Positions 51,203 through 61,954 of a stretch of DNA of 64,000 nucleotides are shown here, piece after piece. Each line of letters opens with the position of its first letter. Within the stretch, counting starts at the first letter, position 1. Position numbers and translations under genes: made by a program. The DNA is from Craterostigma plantagineum (Eukaryota > Streptophyta > Magnoliopsida > Lamiales > Linderniaceae): assembly GCA_027422505.1 (NCBI GenBank), contig JAPQWV010000649.1, positions 248,001 through 312,000 of the forward strand, read 5' to 3'. The notes beneath the pieces were generated by a model. It did not search any database. It saw only the letters and a program-made list of their open reading frames with translations, and was not told the DNA's origin.

Positions 51203-52462
51203 GGGCTATTTAAATGTCAGGCCCTATTAGCAAGTTTGGTTAGAAATTAGACCCCAGTAGTGTTTGAGCTAAAGAGAAGGACCCAATTTAATGTTTTATT
51301 AGAGTTCAGGCCCCAAATGCAGCAAAAAGATTTTTTACCCGTGTTTATTCATCTTGTCCGCCCATAACATGGACGTGTTTATTCGGTACCACTTCATCGC
51401 AATCTGGTACCACATTATTTTATTTAGCTTTTCCGCCCATAACACGGACTTGTTTATTCGGTAGCACTTCATCGCAACCTGGTACCACATTATTTTGGTA
51501 TATTTTATTATTCCAATTTGGGTAACGCTTCTTATGATAATTATACCGCTTTACTCCTTTTTAGTACCGCATCTGCTAATATTAAATAGCAAATGTACCA
51601 CTTTACTCCACTCTGGTACCACATCTTCTAAAACTAATACCGAATGAGAATAAGTAATATCTCCTATCAGTTTTTTGGTAACAATTTATATGATAATTAT
51701 AACACTTTATGCCTTCCAGGTACCGAAACATTTGAAATAAATACCACATGAGATTAAGTAATATCTCGTACCGGCTGAGTAACAATTCATATGGTAATTA
51801 TACCACTTTATGCATTTTTGGTACCTAATCATTTGAAATAAATACCACATGAGAATAAGTAATATCTCGTACCAGTTGAGTAACAATTCGTATGACAATT
51901 ATACCACTTTATGCCTTTCTGGTACCGAATCATTTGAAATAAATACCACATGAGATAAGTAATATCTCGTACCAGTTGATTAATAATTCATATGTAATTA
52001 TACCACTTTACGCCTTTCTGGTACCGAATCATCTGAAATAAATACCACACGAGAATAAGTAATATCCCGTACCTGATTAATAATTCATATGTTAATTATA
52101 CCACTTTACGCTTTTCTGATACCGAATCATTTGAAATAAATACCACATGAGAATAATTAATATCCCGTATCAGTTGATAAACAATTCATATGATAGTTAT
52201 ACCACTTTACTCATTTCTAGTACCAGTTTTGTTAACGATTCAATGGAAATTATACCACTTTACTATGTTTTCGTACCACATCGTCTAAAATGAATACCAA
52301 AAGATAATACATCTTTATATAACACATACAAGGGCATTTTCGTCAAATCATAGTTTATGTTCTTTATTTTTATGAAGAGTAGGTCCTTAAAACTATATTT
52401 TATATGAGTAGGGCCTGAATTCAAACCAAAATTAACATAGGGGCCTGAAACGTGAAGCTCCC
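51203..52462. mobile_element. Non-autonomous MULE-like element, copy 2
   Basis: This is the duplicate of 32768-34027, also 1260 bp, with AAAAATTAA duplications at 51194-51202 and 52463-52471. It became duplicated as part of the block rather than by its own transposition. Confidence 0.75.
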
Positions 52463-52635
52463 AAAAATTAACATGATGCACGTGGGGAGTGTTCGAGGCT
52501 CTGCAGTTCGCGAAAACAATTTCCTGATATATTGCTTGCTTGAAGACGACGATCACACACAGCACGCAGGGAAGAGTTGTTAATTTGGTATTGAGAAAGA
52601 AATTCTTCGAAGAGAAATCCACAGATGCCTGAGAA

Positions 52636-54658
52636 ATGAACGAACCCGACAACGGAGAGCCAGAGCTCAAATTAAACCGTAGCAGCCGAAAAATGGTTAG
52701 CTGTGGCGGGAAATTATCCATCAGAAGCTTTCGTGTGCTGCCTTTCGTTTTTGGTTGTCAATTTGGTGTGGTATTCTTCTGTTTCATGTTCTTCCGACAC
52801 GTGGAGTTAGTGAAGGTACGCACTTCTTTTCTTTTCATGTTGTCTTGTTGGGTTTGTGATGAGTTCCAGTTATTTGGTTTGCGGTATGTTGATGGCGTCC
52901 CTTCATTATCCGTTCTGTTTATGATGAGATGATAAAACAGTTCATTTTTTATGTTGCTGTTTTTCAAGTAACTATTGTTAGAAATCGCGTATTAACTCGG
53001 TTAATTTATGGAAAACTGATGGTTTCTTATCCATTAAGTATGTTGGGTAAATAGGTTACCACAGTTAGATTAGATTCAATTTGTTCTGCTACAATTGGTA
53101 TGGAATGATGATGAGCTTGGCTGTAACTTATTTCTAGGGGATTTTGATGTCTATGAAGGGAGCGAATATGATTCCAAACCCCATGATGAGAATATTCACA
53201 ACCAACATGTTCTTGTAATTCCCAATGCGTATGAGACAAGGGATGTTTTGACTGAAGAACCAAATGTGCTTGTGATCGAGAACGATTACACTCAACGCCT
53301 ACGCTATCCAAAAGTTGAAGATTCGTCTAGAGGAATTTGTCGGTTAGATGAAGATTTAGTGTTACCTGTGTTAGTTTATGATCCTTTCGTGTGTCATATT
53401 CGAGAAGAAGAATGTAGTAGAGAAACCGAACCTGAACTGAAACAGAATGGGAAAATCCAGCTGTCTTCTTACCCCAATTTGGAAGAGTTCAAGAATATTT
53501 CCAGGCTGCGTAAAGTTGTGAGCCCGCCTACTCAACTTGCTAACATCACACACAGGCTTGAGCCTGATGGGACTCCTTATAACTATGCCTCATCTGAAAA
53601 AGGTGCTAAATTGGTTGCTCACAATAAGGAAGCGAAGGGAGCAAGCAACGTACTTGGAAAGGATCACGATAAGTATCTGAGGAATCCTTGCTCTGTTAAT
53701 GGAAAGTTTGTTATCATCGAGCTTCTCGACGAAACTGTGATTGATGCTGTCAAGATTGCTAATTTCGAGCATTACTCCTCTAATTTTAAAGATTTCGAAC
53801 TGTATGGTAGCTTGGTCTATCCAACAGAGTCCTGGGATTTTCTTGGCTCTTTTGTTGCTCTAAAACTTAAGCACAAACAGTGCTTTAAATTGCCCGAGCC
53901 AAAATGGGTTCGGTACTTGAAAGTAAACTTACTAAGCCATTATGGTTCGGAGTTCTACTGTACGCTAAGTGTTGTGGAGGTTTTTGGAGTTGATGCCATC
54001 GAACAGATGCTTGAGGATCTTATCGTCACTTCTGGGGAGTCTTCTGCTAATGCATTGCCAAGCCCCAACACCACTGCAGTGCCAGTAGTAATGTCAGAAC
54101 AGATTCTGCAAAAATCTGACATAGACGATGCTGCTAATAGTTTATTTGAGACTGTATCGAAGGAGGTTGGTGGTGTGAGTGAGGAGACGCAAAAGCAAAT
54201 TTCTGATTCTTCTCAGTGGTCCGTGCCTAAGAGTAGTATTAAGGAGCTAGAGTCAAAACCCAGAAAGCAACCTAGTAGTAGGGTGCATGCCGAGGCTGCC
54301 CTGAAAGTAGTTTTACAAAAGATCAAATCACTCGAGCTGAATTTATCTGTGTTGGAGGAGTACATCAAAAAACTTAATAAGAGACAAGGAGATTCTTTGC
54401 CAGACCTTGAGAAAGAATTATCCTAGTTTTCTGATCTTTTGGAGAAGAGGAAACTCGAAATGGATAATATCTTGGAATGGAAGGAACTAATGGTTTGTAT
54501 AAACTACTTTTTCTTTTTCGTTTTCTGACTACGTATAAATTCTTGATTTGCATCGACCTTTGTCTCTACCAGGAAAAAGGGATTTCTGAACTCAAGTCGT
54601 ACAGAGCCATTGCATCGTCAAAGATGGATCTCTTAGTTAATCACAACAACTTACTGAG
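52636..54658 (+). pseudogene. SUN-domain protein gene, copy 2, open but prematurely stopped
   Basis: Exon 1 (52636-52815) and exon 2 (53074-54426) join to a 510-aa open frame. It has an N-terminal membrane helix, a central SUN domain at about residues 225-370 and the start of a C-terminal coiled coil ([20 protein letters not shown]). TAG at 54424 ends it after EKELS, yet the same frame continues beyond as family-like FSDLLEKRKLEMDNILEW, and exon 3 follows at 54573-54658. The stop therefore looks like a nonsense change, present in copy 1 too. Later exons with the C-terminal membrane helices are replaced by OXA1 sequence. A truncated product is possible. Confidence 0.8.
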
Positions 54659-55015
54659 GTTCGTATAAGCCACATACTATAGAAAGCAACTACTATCTGC
54701 ATTATACCATTGCCTTCTAAAGCAACTAGCAAATTTACTGTAAGTTATTGCCTTCCATATTTTAGTTCTCATTCCCAGTTGGATTTGAGTGTTTATCAAC
54801 TTGTCGTATCGGAAAGCTCAACATCAAAACCATTTTTTCTAACTAGTTAAGAAAACATTTCACTTCAAATTACTTGCTCAATTTTGTCATTTTTGTGCTG
54901 TCTGATGTTTGTATGTTTATATAATCACGGAGTACATTAACTAGCCTTATCACTGAAATGCAGTGACTGAATGAAATGGAGTATTAGGTTAGGCAATTTT
55001 CAATATTTTCTGCAG

Positions 55016-55706
55016 CTTTTGAGGCCAAAGTTGGAGGGTATTAAGGAAGATATGAGCAACAGGGTATGATTTTTTTCACTCTTTTTTGTCTATGAGCTCA
55101 TTGTTAAGATAAAGGTTACGGATTGCTGGTACCATGAACTGAATGGTTGTGTTTTACCTACAAGACTTTTTATTGGGAGGAGTAACATAATGTTTCACAC
55201 AGGACATGAGTCCTGCTGCTGTTGCTGAAGGTCAAGCACAGATGAAACAACTATTCAAAGAGTATGTAACTGTTTATTCTGTTGTCGATCTTGTTTACGG
55301 CTGTAGTTCGTCGAAATTATTAAGGAAATGTTATTTAATGGAAGTTTTTTTTTATATGCTTCTGTTCAACTTATTATCTTTCAATTAAAGAAGAGTTATA
55401 TGAGAGGCGTGGTTACATCATGATGTTGCAGATATGGTGTTACTCCCTTCACACCTTTGAAGGGAATTTTAATAACAGCCCTGTCTTTTGCAGCTTCTTC
55501 TTTGCTATATGAATACTCTCTCATAGCTTACTACTTCACCATTTGTTGTTCTCTCTCATTGCTTGTCATTTTCACCATTCTGTTGTATTTCGTCGTCTTT
55601 ATAGACAGATTAGGAACATGGTTGAGAAAGTCCCGTCTTTTAAAGAAGGTGGAGCTTTCTGGTTTACTGATCTCACCACTCCAGCCAGATACTATGTATA
55701 TTTTTT
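55016..55706 (+). pseudogene. OXA1 insertase fragment, copy 2
   Basis: The exon pieces match copy 1, beginning with LLRPKLEGIKEDMSNR at 55016-55063 and ending abruptly after FTDLTTPARYYVY at about 55706. The missing GT donor after FCSFFFA is shared. The 111-bp tandem duplication follows at about 55707-55880. Confidence 0.8.
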
Positions 55707-56030
55707 GAAAAAAGATCAAATATATTATAACACCATAACGAGAATTACTAATATCAGCCCAGTCACTAAAAACCAACAAATAAAAACAAGAAAGAACATC
55801 AACGTAAATGTTTTTTAAAAAGATCAAATATAATTATAACACCATAACCAGAATTACTAATATCAGCCCAGTCGCTAAATGCAAAATAACTGAAAACTAT
55901 ACAAAACGGCACTTGCACATCAAACGCAAAGCAACACGGGTATAAAACCAAATTTTGTATCGCTGGTTCCACAAAAAAAAAAAGAATCAAAACGTGAATT
56001 GAGCTGAATGGATGAAATGAAAATCATTAT

Positions 56031-56175
56031 AGTACCAGGCACCAATGGAGCATCAGATCAACTGACAAAAAGATATAGCGATGACATTATGCAAGGGCTT
56101 AAAGTTCTTTTGCCTAATCTCAGGACATATTCCGCTCCCTCTATCCCGAGACAAAATCCAAATCAAACCAAATAA
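56031..56175 (+). pseudogene. Unrecognised coding-like fragment, copy 2
   Basis: The same stretch as 42967-43112, here without the Copia insertion, so it directly follows ATTATAG. The family is not recognised. Confidence 0.35.
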
Positions 56176-56259
56176 AACAGCAGTTAAGGTGGCCCACGGA
56201 ATAAACAACTGATAAAGGCATCAGATCTGCAACTACTGAAACAAATCAACTCGAACAAC

Positions 56260-56680
56260 CTTGACGAGTCGTCGAAGATAATGAGGTAGAGAACTGTTGG
56301 CGCGCGCGTTAGAGCTGGGACGCGACTTCCCGACGAAGAGGTAGGCAACATCTTCGCTGTATCCTCCAATGAAAAACTGCGATGCTTCTGTGGTCTTCAC
56401 TTCACAGCGTAAAATGGTATGGATTAAAGTTATGTTTGATGATCTCCTCTTCGATTTCGCTCCTTTTGTCGATCTTTTGATCGATCGGAGTCTCTCTCTG
56501 TTCAGGTGCAAGAGCGAATTACGTTGGAGTTTTCTCCTTCCTTTTAATTGCTTTCCATTTATATAATTCGTTCAATGTAATTATGTTAGGGCCTGGCGTG
56601 ATTGATGAGTCCATTTCAAGTTGGGCTTTGTTTGGTCTTTCCTAATTATTTTTATTTCGGTTAAAACAAAGATATTATAA
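56260..56680 (-). pseudogene. UNC-50 first-exon fragment, copy 2
   Basis: ATG at 56351 on the minus strand. The exon is 92 instead of 93 bases because one A is missing (GACTTCCCGACG against GACTTCACCGACG), so the frame is broken. Confidence 0.6.
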
Positions 56681-56949
56681 TATTTTAAAATCAAACCAAT
56701 AGGAACTGATGGTATTTAACTCTAAAATTCCCAAATCAAAATGCACGTGAAATAAAAAATGCAGAAGCTCCGAGAATCAATGAGCAACAAGCAAGCTTCC
56801 ATGTCAACAAAACCACAACAAACGAACACATCAATAAAGTTTCCTACCTCGTAGAATATCTTCCTTCTCCTTCTCTCTGACTTGCTTATCCTGCCTTCGT
56901 GGTACGTTCTTCTGCTTATCAGCAAGCTTTTCTTCCCTTCTTTTCGGAT

Positions 56950-57037
56950 ATGGTGTTACTCCCTTCACACCTTTGAAGGGAATTTTAATAAACGGCCCTG
57001 TCTTTTGCAGCTTCTTCTTTGCTATATGAATACTCTC
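56950..57037 (+). pseudogene. OXA1 exon scrap
   Basis: The YGVTPFTPLKG...FCSFFFA exon and a few following bases appear alone, joined on the left to the Lys/Glu-rich ORF at CGGAT and on the right to a long hairpin. Confidence 0.8.
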
Positions 57038-57280
57038 GTCGACTATGAAAGATCTCGTCAAGAATCACATGGAAAAATGTTACGATGCAAGAAATGCTGC
57101 GGTGGAATGCATTGGAAAAATGCAGCAACATCGTCGGTTTGAACCATTCGTTTGCTTTGCCTTCCCAAGGGCGGTTCAAACCGACGATGTTGCTGCATTT
57201 TTCCAATGCGTTCCACCGCAGCATTTCTTGCATCGTAACATTTTTCCATGTGATTCTTGACGAGATCTTTCATAGTCGAC
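57038..57280. repeat. Near-perfect 108-bp inverted repeat (27-nt loop)
   Basis: 57038-57145 and 57173-57280 are reverse complements with one mismatch noticed (GGAATGC against GGAACGC). Both arms begin and end in GTCGAC. The loop is the 27 bases at 57146-57172. A transcript would fold into a long hairpin. On the minus strand one arm continues the unrecognised coding-like sequence that runs to about 57450 (VSEKLAQQVDKLNGTL). Confidence 0.9.
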
Positions 57281-57699
57281 TCATACAAGTTTTGCTTGAA
57301 GACTGGTTTTCCATTCATCAACGTGCCGTTGAGCTTGTCAACTTGTTGAGCCAATTTCTCACTAACATATTTTATAACCCCAAGATCAAGCGTCTGCTCA
57401 GAAGAATATTTTTCTTCTTTGCATGAGATAATACTTTCTTTTACGTCTTTTGCGGGTAAAGTGATTTGCTCCTCCTCCAATAGATTTAGAACGAAGCTTC
57501 TTCCCTTCATTTTTACTTTAAATATCCCGACTACTTGCATCTTTAATCATACAGTAGCAGTCTTCAAAGAGAACTTTGAAGCCTTTTCCATTAGCTGCCC
57601 GATGCTTAATAGATTCTGAGCAATATCAGGAACATAAAGAACATTAGAGATTAACTTTGTACCTGAACTTGTTGAGATTGCAACAGTTCCTTTCCTTGA

Positions 57700-58036
57700 A
57701 CGGATATATACTTGCCATCTCCAACTCGAACTTTTGAATTGACTTCGCTAGTCAGATCCTTGAAGAACTCCTTATTATACGTCATATGATAGTACATCCA
57801 CTGTCGATGAGCCAATCCTTGCATGACTCGACACTAGAAACGCGTGTAGCCACGAAAAGATGATCCTCCTCCTCTTGATCAACTGGTTGAGAATCAACGG
57901 GTTTCGCCACTTCGTGCTTTGCTGATTTGTTTCTACAGATCACATGCTCGTGTCCTTTTTGATGGCATATAGTGCACTCGGCGTCGGGCCTTCTCCAACA
58001 TCTATACCGTGGATGACCTATTTTTCCGCAATGTCG
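57700..58036 (-). pseudogene. Copia CCHC knuckle and protease region
   Basis: CGKIGHPRYRCW continues to a second Cys-rich knuckle CTICHQKGHEHVIC, then the protease core DWLIDSGCT. Single missing bases appear to separate this frame from gag (near 58035) and to break it after the protease active site (near 57785). It encodes no usable polyprotein. Confidence 0.8.
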
Positions 58037-58809
58037 CAAGGTGGATACGATTTTTTCTGATTTTCGTGCCTCCTTTGGACGTTCTTGCGTTCTGTCACAA
58101 GAACGTCGCCTTCGTAATTCTTCTTCTTCCAGTTAGCTTTCGACGTTGATTGCGCCTTCGCTGCCAACACTCCTTCGATTTGTGTTTTCTCTCTCATCAT
58201 TCTCCGTTGCTCTTGTGCTTGCATGGCACTAAGTAACTCGGCCAAAGAGATCTTCGACAAGTCCTTGGTATTTTCCAAGGCAGTGATGGTTGCTTTGTAC
58301 CTGTCTGGTACTGTAACGAGAATTTTTTCGACGATCCTCGAATCAGTGAACTCAGATCCAAGAAGTCTCACCTTATTTGCAATCGACAACAGCTTGTCTG
58401 AATATTCCTTGATCGTATCCGAATCCTCCATTCTTTGAAGTTCAAATTCTCTGATAAGATTCAAGATTTTAATGCCTTTGATTCTTTCATCTCCTTCGTA
58501 CTCCTTCTTCAGATAGTCCCATATCGCTTTCGCTGATTTTAAAGACATTATCCGAGTGAAAATTGTAGGAGAAACTGCAGCAAACAAACATGCCTTCGCC
58601 TTTGCTTTTCGTGTCTTCTTCTCTTTGTGTGCTTTCAGTTGTGCCATCGTGGGATTGTTAGGAAGTTCAGAAATTTCATAATCTTCTTCCACTGCTTCCC
58701 AGAGATCTAAAGCCTCCAAATATGTCTCCGTACGTACCGCCCAGTGCTGGTAGTTTTCGCCATCGAACACCGCCGGGGCAATCGTCGAGAAATTTGTTTC
58801 GGCTTCCAT
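58018..58809 (-). CDS. Copia gag (UBN2 domain), open frame
   Basis: I start at ATG 58809 (MEAETNFSTIAPAVFDGENY). The UBN2-type Gag contains YQHWAVRTETYLEALDLWEA, SAKAIWDYLKKEYEGDERIK, LLSIANKVRLLG and LSAMQAQEQRRMMRE. This is the structural protein of Copia particles. It ends early, after KKSYPPC, through a frameshift. Confidence 0.85.
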   Translation of the reverse strand: MEAETNFSTIAPAVFDGENYQHWAVRTETYLEALDLWEAVEEDYEISELPNNPTMAQLKAHKEKKTRKAKAKACLFAAVSPTIFTRIMSLKSAKAIWDYLKKEYEGDERIKGIKILNLIREFELQRMEDSDTIKEYSDKLLSIANKVRLLGSEFTDSRIVEKILVTVPDRYKATITALENTKDLSKISLAELLSAMQAQEQRRMMREKTQIEGVLAAKAQSTSKANWKKKNYEGDVLVTERKNVQRRHENQKKSYPPCDIAEK

Positions 58810-58836
58810 GATCTTCACAGGTCCCTTAAGATTAAC

Positions 58837-58848
58837 GCTCTGATACCA
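58837..58848 (-). other. tRNA-Met primer binding site of decayed Copia
   Basis: The minus strand reads TGGTATCAGAGC, two bases from the LTR. Confidence 0.9.
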
Positions 58849-58850
58849 AT

Positions 58851-59082
58851 TGTTAGTTTTTTTATGAAGCAACCGAGATCTTTTAAAAGAGAGATGAAGA
58901 AGGAACTGATGATTTATTCAATATAAAAACCATAATCGTACCACTAATACTTAAACTATATATAGGAGAGAATACTTAGACTAATTCAAATACTTAGACT
59001 AATTCAAATATTAAGCCACTAAAAATAATCATAATAAGTGGCCCTAATTTAGGAGAATAAGTCCTAAAACACTTTCCTAACA
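58851..59082 (-). mobile_element. 5' LTR of decayed Copia element
   Basis: A 232-bp LTR, TGTTAG...CTAACA. It contains a tandem ATACTTAGACTAATTCAA duplication near 58969-59004. Confidence 0.85.
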
Positions 59083-60535
59083 GTGATTAAGCCTGTTGTT
59101 TTTTGTTGCTGTTGTTGGAGTTTCTGAGCAAGCGCATACTTCTTTAGCGTTGCGAAAAATGGAAGACCCGGTTTTTGATTAGCTGAAGGTGGTGCCACTG
59201 GTATGATTGGTATGCCTAAGGTTTTCTTCACCTTAGTGTTCTTCATCACTGACATCAATCAAAGAAAGATGAAACACAAGTAAATGAGTGTTTATGTCAT
59301 TAGTTAGTGTTGAGAAACATAGGCGTTGAGGCAATGGCTCACCTAGACCATACGCGAGTGAGAACATGTTTGAGGTGATCCAGTAACAGAATATGGCCTG
59401 TAAGAGAAATAACACTCAGAGTTTAACTGCCTACAAAATAAAATATCACATAAGTTCAATACATAAACACAGAATCATTTATCCAAACCTTGGGAAAACT
59501 TGCAGTGAGAGGGACAGTTAGTAAAGCGAAGCCCCTCGAAACATTCTTGATTGTGCCGGCGGAAGGATTACCCTACAATCCTTCTTGGGCATTCAGCTAA
59601 AATCGAGTAAGTTAAAGATTGGTTAATCGAAATGGGAAAACGACATCTAAGACTACAATATACTAGCATCTCAGTCGACTGATAAAACATAGAACCAAAA
59701 ACAAACTGTTGATAGTTTCTATCAGTTGAATTAACCGAATGGTGAGTGGAATTATCCTATAATGAGCGCTAAGAAGAACACTTTCATAGAAGGTAAGGTG
59801 GCTGACCTCCACTGTAACCAAAATGTCGATGCTGCCAGAACAGGAAAAATATACATAGTATCTGGCTGGAGTGGTGAGATCAGTAAACCAGAAAGCTCCA
59901 CCTTCTTTAAAAGACGGGACTTTCTCAACCATGTTCCTAATCTGTCTATAAAGACGACGAAATACAACAGAATGGTGAAAATGACAGGCAATGAGAGAGA
60001 AAACAAATGGCGAAGTAGTAAGCTATGAGAGAGTATTCATATAGCAAAGAAGAAGCTGCAAAAGACAGGGCCTGTTATTAAAATTCCCTTCAAAGGTGTG
60101 AAGGGAGTAACACCATATCTGCAACATCATGATGTAACCACGCCTCTCATATAACTCTTCTTTAATTGAAAGATAATAAGTTGAACAGAAGCATATAAAA
60201 AAAAAACTTCCATTAAATAACATTTCCTTAATAATTTCGACGAACTACAGCCAAAAACAATATCGACAACAGAATAAACAGTTACATACTCTTTGAAAGT
60301 TGTTTCATCTGTGCTTGACCTTCAGCAACAGCAGCAGGACTCATGTCCTGTGTGAAACATTATGTTACTCCTCCCAATAAAAAGTCTTGTAGGTAAAACA
60401 CAACCATTCAGTTCATAGTACCAGCAATTCGTAACCTTTATCTTAACAATGAGCTCATAGACAAAAAAGAGTGAAAAAAAATCATACCCTATTGCTCATA
60501 TCTTCCTTAATACCCTTCAACTTTGGCCTCAAAAG
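59083..60535 (-). pseudogene. OXA1 insertase gene fragment, inverted third copy, C-terminal half
   Basis: Seven exons are traceable: 60488-60535, 60290-60347, 60043-60118, 59807-59941, about 59491-59585, 59343-59397 and 59083-59248. They extend beyond the plus-strand copies to FALLTVPLTASFPK, AIFCYWITSNMFSLAYG and the tail KTLGIPIIPVAPPSANQKPG. OXA1 is the mitochondrial inner-membrane insertase. Damage includes a lost base in the second exon, AT instead of GT after the third, an in-frame TAG at 59573-59575 and truncation of the last exon by a Copia LTR at 59082. Confidence 0.85.
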
Positions 60536-60886
60536 CTGCAGAAAATATTGAAAATTGCCTAACCTAATACTCCATTTCATTCAGTCACTGCATTTCAGTG
60601 ATAAGGCTAGTTAATGTACTCCGTGATTATATAAACATACAAACATCAGACAGCACAAAATTGACAAAAGCAAGTAATTTGAAGTGAAAAGTTTTCTTAA
60701 CTAGTTAGAAAAAATGGTTTTGATGTTGAGCTTTCCGATACGAAAAGTTGATAAACACTCAAATCCAACTGGGAATGAGAACTAAAATATGGAAGGCAAT
60801 AACTTACAGTACATTTGCTAGTTGCTTTAGAAGGCAATGGTATAATGCAGATAGTATGCTTTCTATAGTATGTGGCTTATACGAAC

Positions 60887-60969
60887 CTCAGTAAGTTGTG
60901 ATTAACTAAGAGATCCATCTTTGACGATGCAATGGCTCTGTACGACTTGAGTTCAAAAATCCCTTTTTC
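60887..60969 (-). pseudogene. SUN gene exon 3 fragment, inverted copy
   Basis: The 83-base exon encodes EKGIFELKSYRAIASSKMD... and is three bases shorter than in the two plus-strand copies. It sits upstream of the OXA1 exons in the same order. The homology ends in the preceding SUN intron at about 61003, next to a G-rich repeat. Confidence 0.85.
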
Positions 60970-61014
60970 CTGGTAGAGACAAAGGTCGATGCAAATCAAG
61001 AATTCATTCAGGGG

Positions 61015-61046
61015 TCAGGGTTCAGGGGTCAGGGGTCAGGGGTCAT
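61015..61046 (+). repeat. G-rich minisatellite (GGGGTCA)n
   Basis: Five units of GGGGTCA/GGGTTCA in tandem mark the end of the inverted SUN/OXA1 segment. Runs of four Gs make G-quadruplex formation plausible. Confidence 0.75.
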
Positions 61047-61085
61047 GGTCGCGTCGAAAAGGGCCAAAAATAAACTAATCACCTT

Positions 61086-61287
61086 AGTCACTAAACACGA
61101 GTATGTGCGATTTCTCGACGTTACGCTTCTTTCTCAGCTGAGGAAAGACGGCCATCCCAGCAAGTACAATTCTTACGGAGGAATGGACTGCACTCATTAG
61201 TGCGTTTCAGGCGTGTTAGACACTTGGAACATCCTTCTATACACCGAGTTACTGCTGAAGGTTGATGATTTGTCTTCGTTTTTATAA
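61086..61287 (+). pseudogene. TBL/DUF231 O-acetyltransferase-like C-terminal fragment
   Basis: The frame reads FLDVTLLSQLRKDGHPSKYN, GGMDCTH, stop, CVSGVLDTWNILLYTELL. This matches the plant TRICHOME BIREFRINGENCE-LIKE C-terminus, whose conserved DCSHWCLPGVPDTWN holds the DxxH catalytic pair. The conserved Trp codon has become TAG at 61198-61200. Only the last domain segment is present. TBL proteins acetylate cell-wall polymers in the Golgi; this piece cannot. Confidence 0.75.
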
Positions 61288-61519
61288 TGATAAATTTAGG
61301 GTTTTCTTGATATTGTAATTGGCTTTTTGGGGAGATGGAACGTAATGATAATAATTATATTGGGTTGACATAATGATGATTATGGAACGTCGTCCAACAA
61401 TGATACGATTTTATTATACCACACACTACTTCTCGAAAACTCCTCCTCCTTCGTCGACGATGAGAATAGATCAAAAGCTAGCCATGCATAGATGCGATAT
61501 ATCTTCTAGTTTTCACTGC

Positions 61520-61954
61520 TTTATGAACTTGGAAACCTGCAAATATAAACCCATAAATCATATAACTTCTTCTTCTGCTTTTACTGTTTTGCTAGATTTA
61601 ATAAAAAGAGAAGTATCAATGTAGGTAAATAAAACTTACTGCCACATTTGTCCCAGGTCGAAGGCGTTTCCCGCAAAAGCCTGCAACAAACACGGCCTTC
61701 TCCATACTTATGATCTGCTCAACCTCGGCAGACACGTGTGCACAGACACGCTGAAAGTCCATCGTTTTGATGACATCGCAACAACCTTGACTAGGGTTCT
61801 GTTTGGGACCGTTCTTTTGGACGTATCTCGAACATTGTTGGACAAGGCCTTCGAGGTTGCCCTGGCACTGCGCTGATACTAGTAATGTGGTGGTTGGGAA
61901 CAAGACAAGGGTTAGGTATATCATCACCATATGGATTTTGAAGGTAGAAGACAT
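61520..61954 (-). CDS. Secreted lipid-transfer/2S-albumin-like cysteine-rich protein
   Basis: The first exon starts at ATG 61954 with a clear signal peptide (MVMIYLTLVLFPTTTLLVSA), cleaved before QCQGN. Cys residues follow the bifunctional inhibitor/LTP pattern: C, QQC, GCC, RVC, then GFCGKRLRPGTN. These proteins fold into four helices round a lipid cavity and are exported. The usual last Cys after PGT is out of frame; one missing base before the donor near 61645 would explain it. A short second exon may follow a TTTGCAG acceptor near 61543. Function and integrity are uncertain. Confidence 0.65.

Larger units (their letters stand above)
50821..56949. repeat. Segmental duplication, copy 2 (6.13 kb, without the Copia insertion)
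   Basis: This matches copy 1 from TTTACTCTGTTG to TTTCGGAT. Its left joint cuts the MLO gene. Its right joint switches at a short CGGAT overlap into another OXA1 piece. Confidence 0.92.
57281..59082 (-). mobile_element. Decayed, truncated Copia element
   Basis: The order on the minus strand is 5' LTR, PBS, gag, CCHC knuckle, protease, then the pre-integrase segment KGRSFVLNLLEEEQI near 57500. After that it joins unrelated coding-like sequence (LDLGVIKYVSEKLAQQVD) of unknown origin. Integrase core, reverse transcriptase, RNase H and 3' LTR are missing. It interrupts the last exon of the inverted OXA1 copy. Confidence 0.85.

Noticed and set aside
32396..56949. Helitron as carrier of the duplicated block
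   Set aside because: I found no TC start, CTRR end with hairpin, or Rep/helicase sequence at the block's ends.
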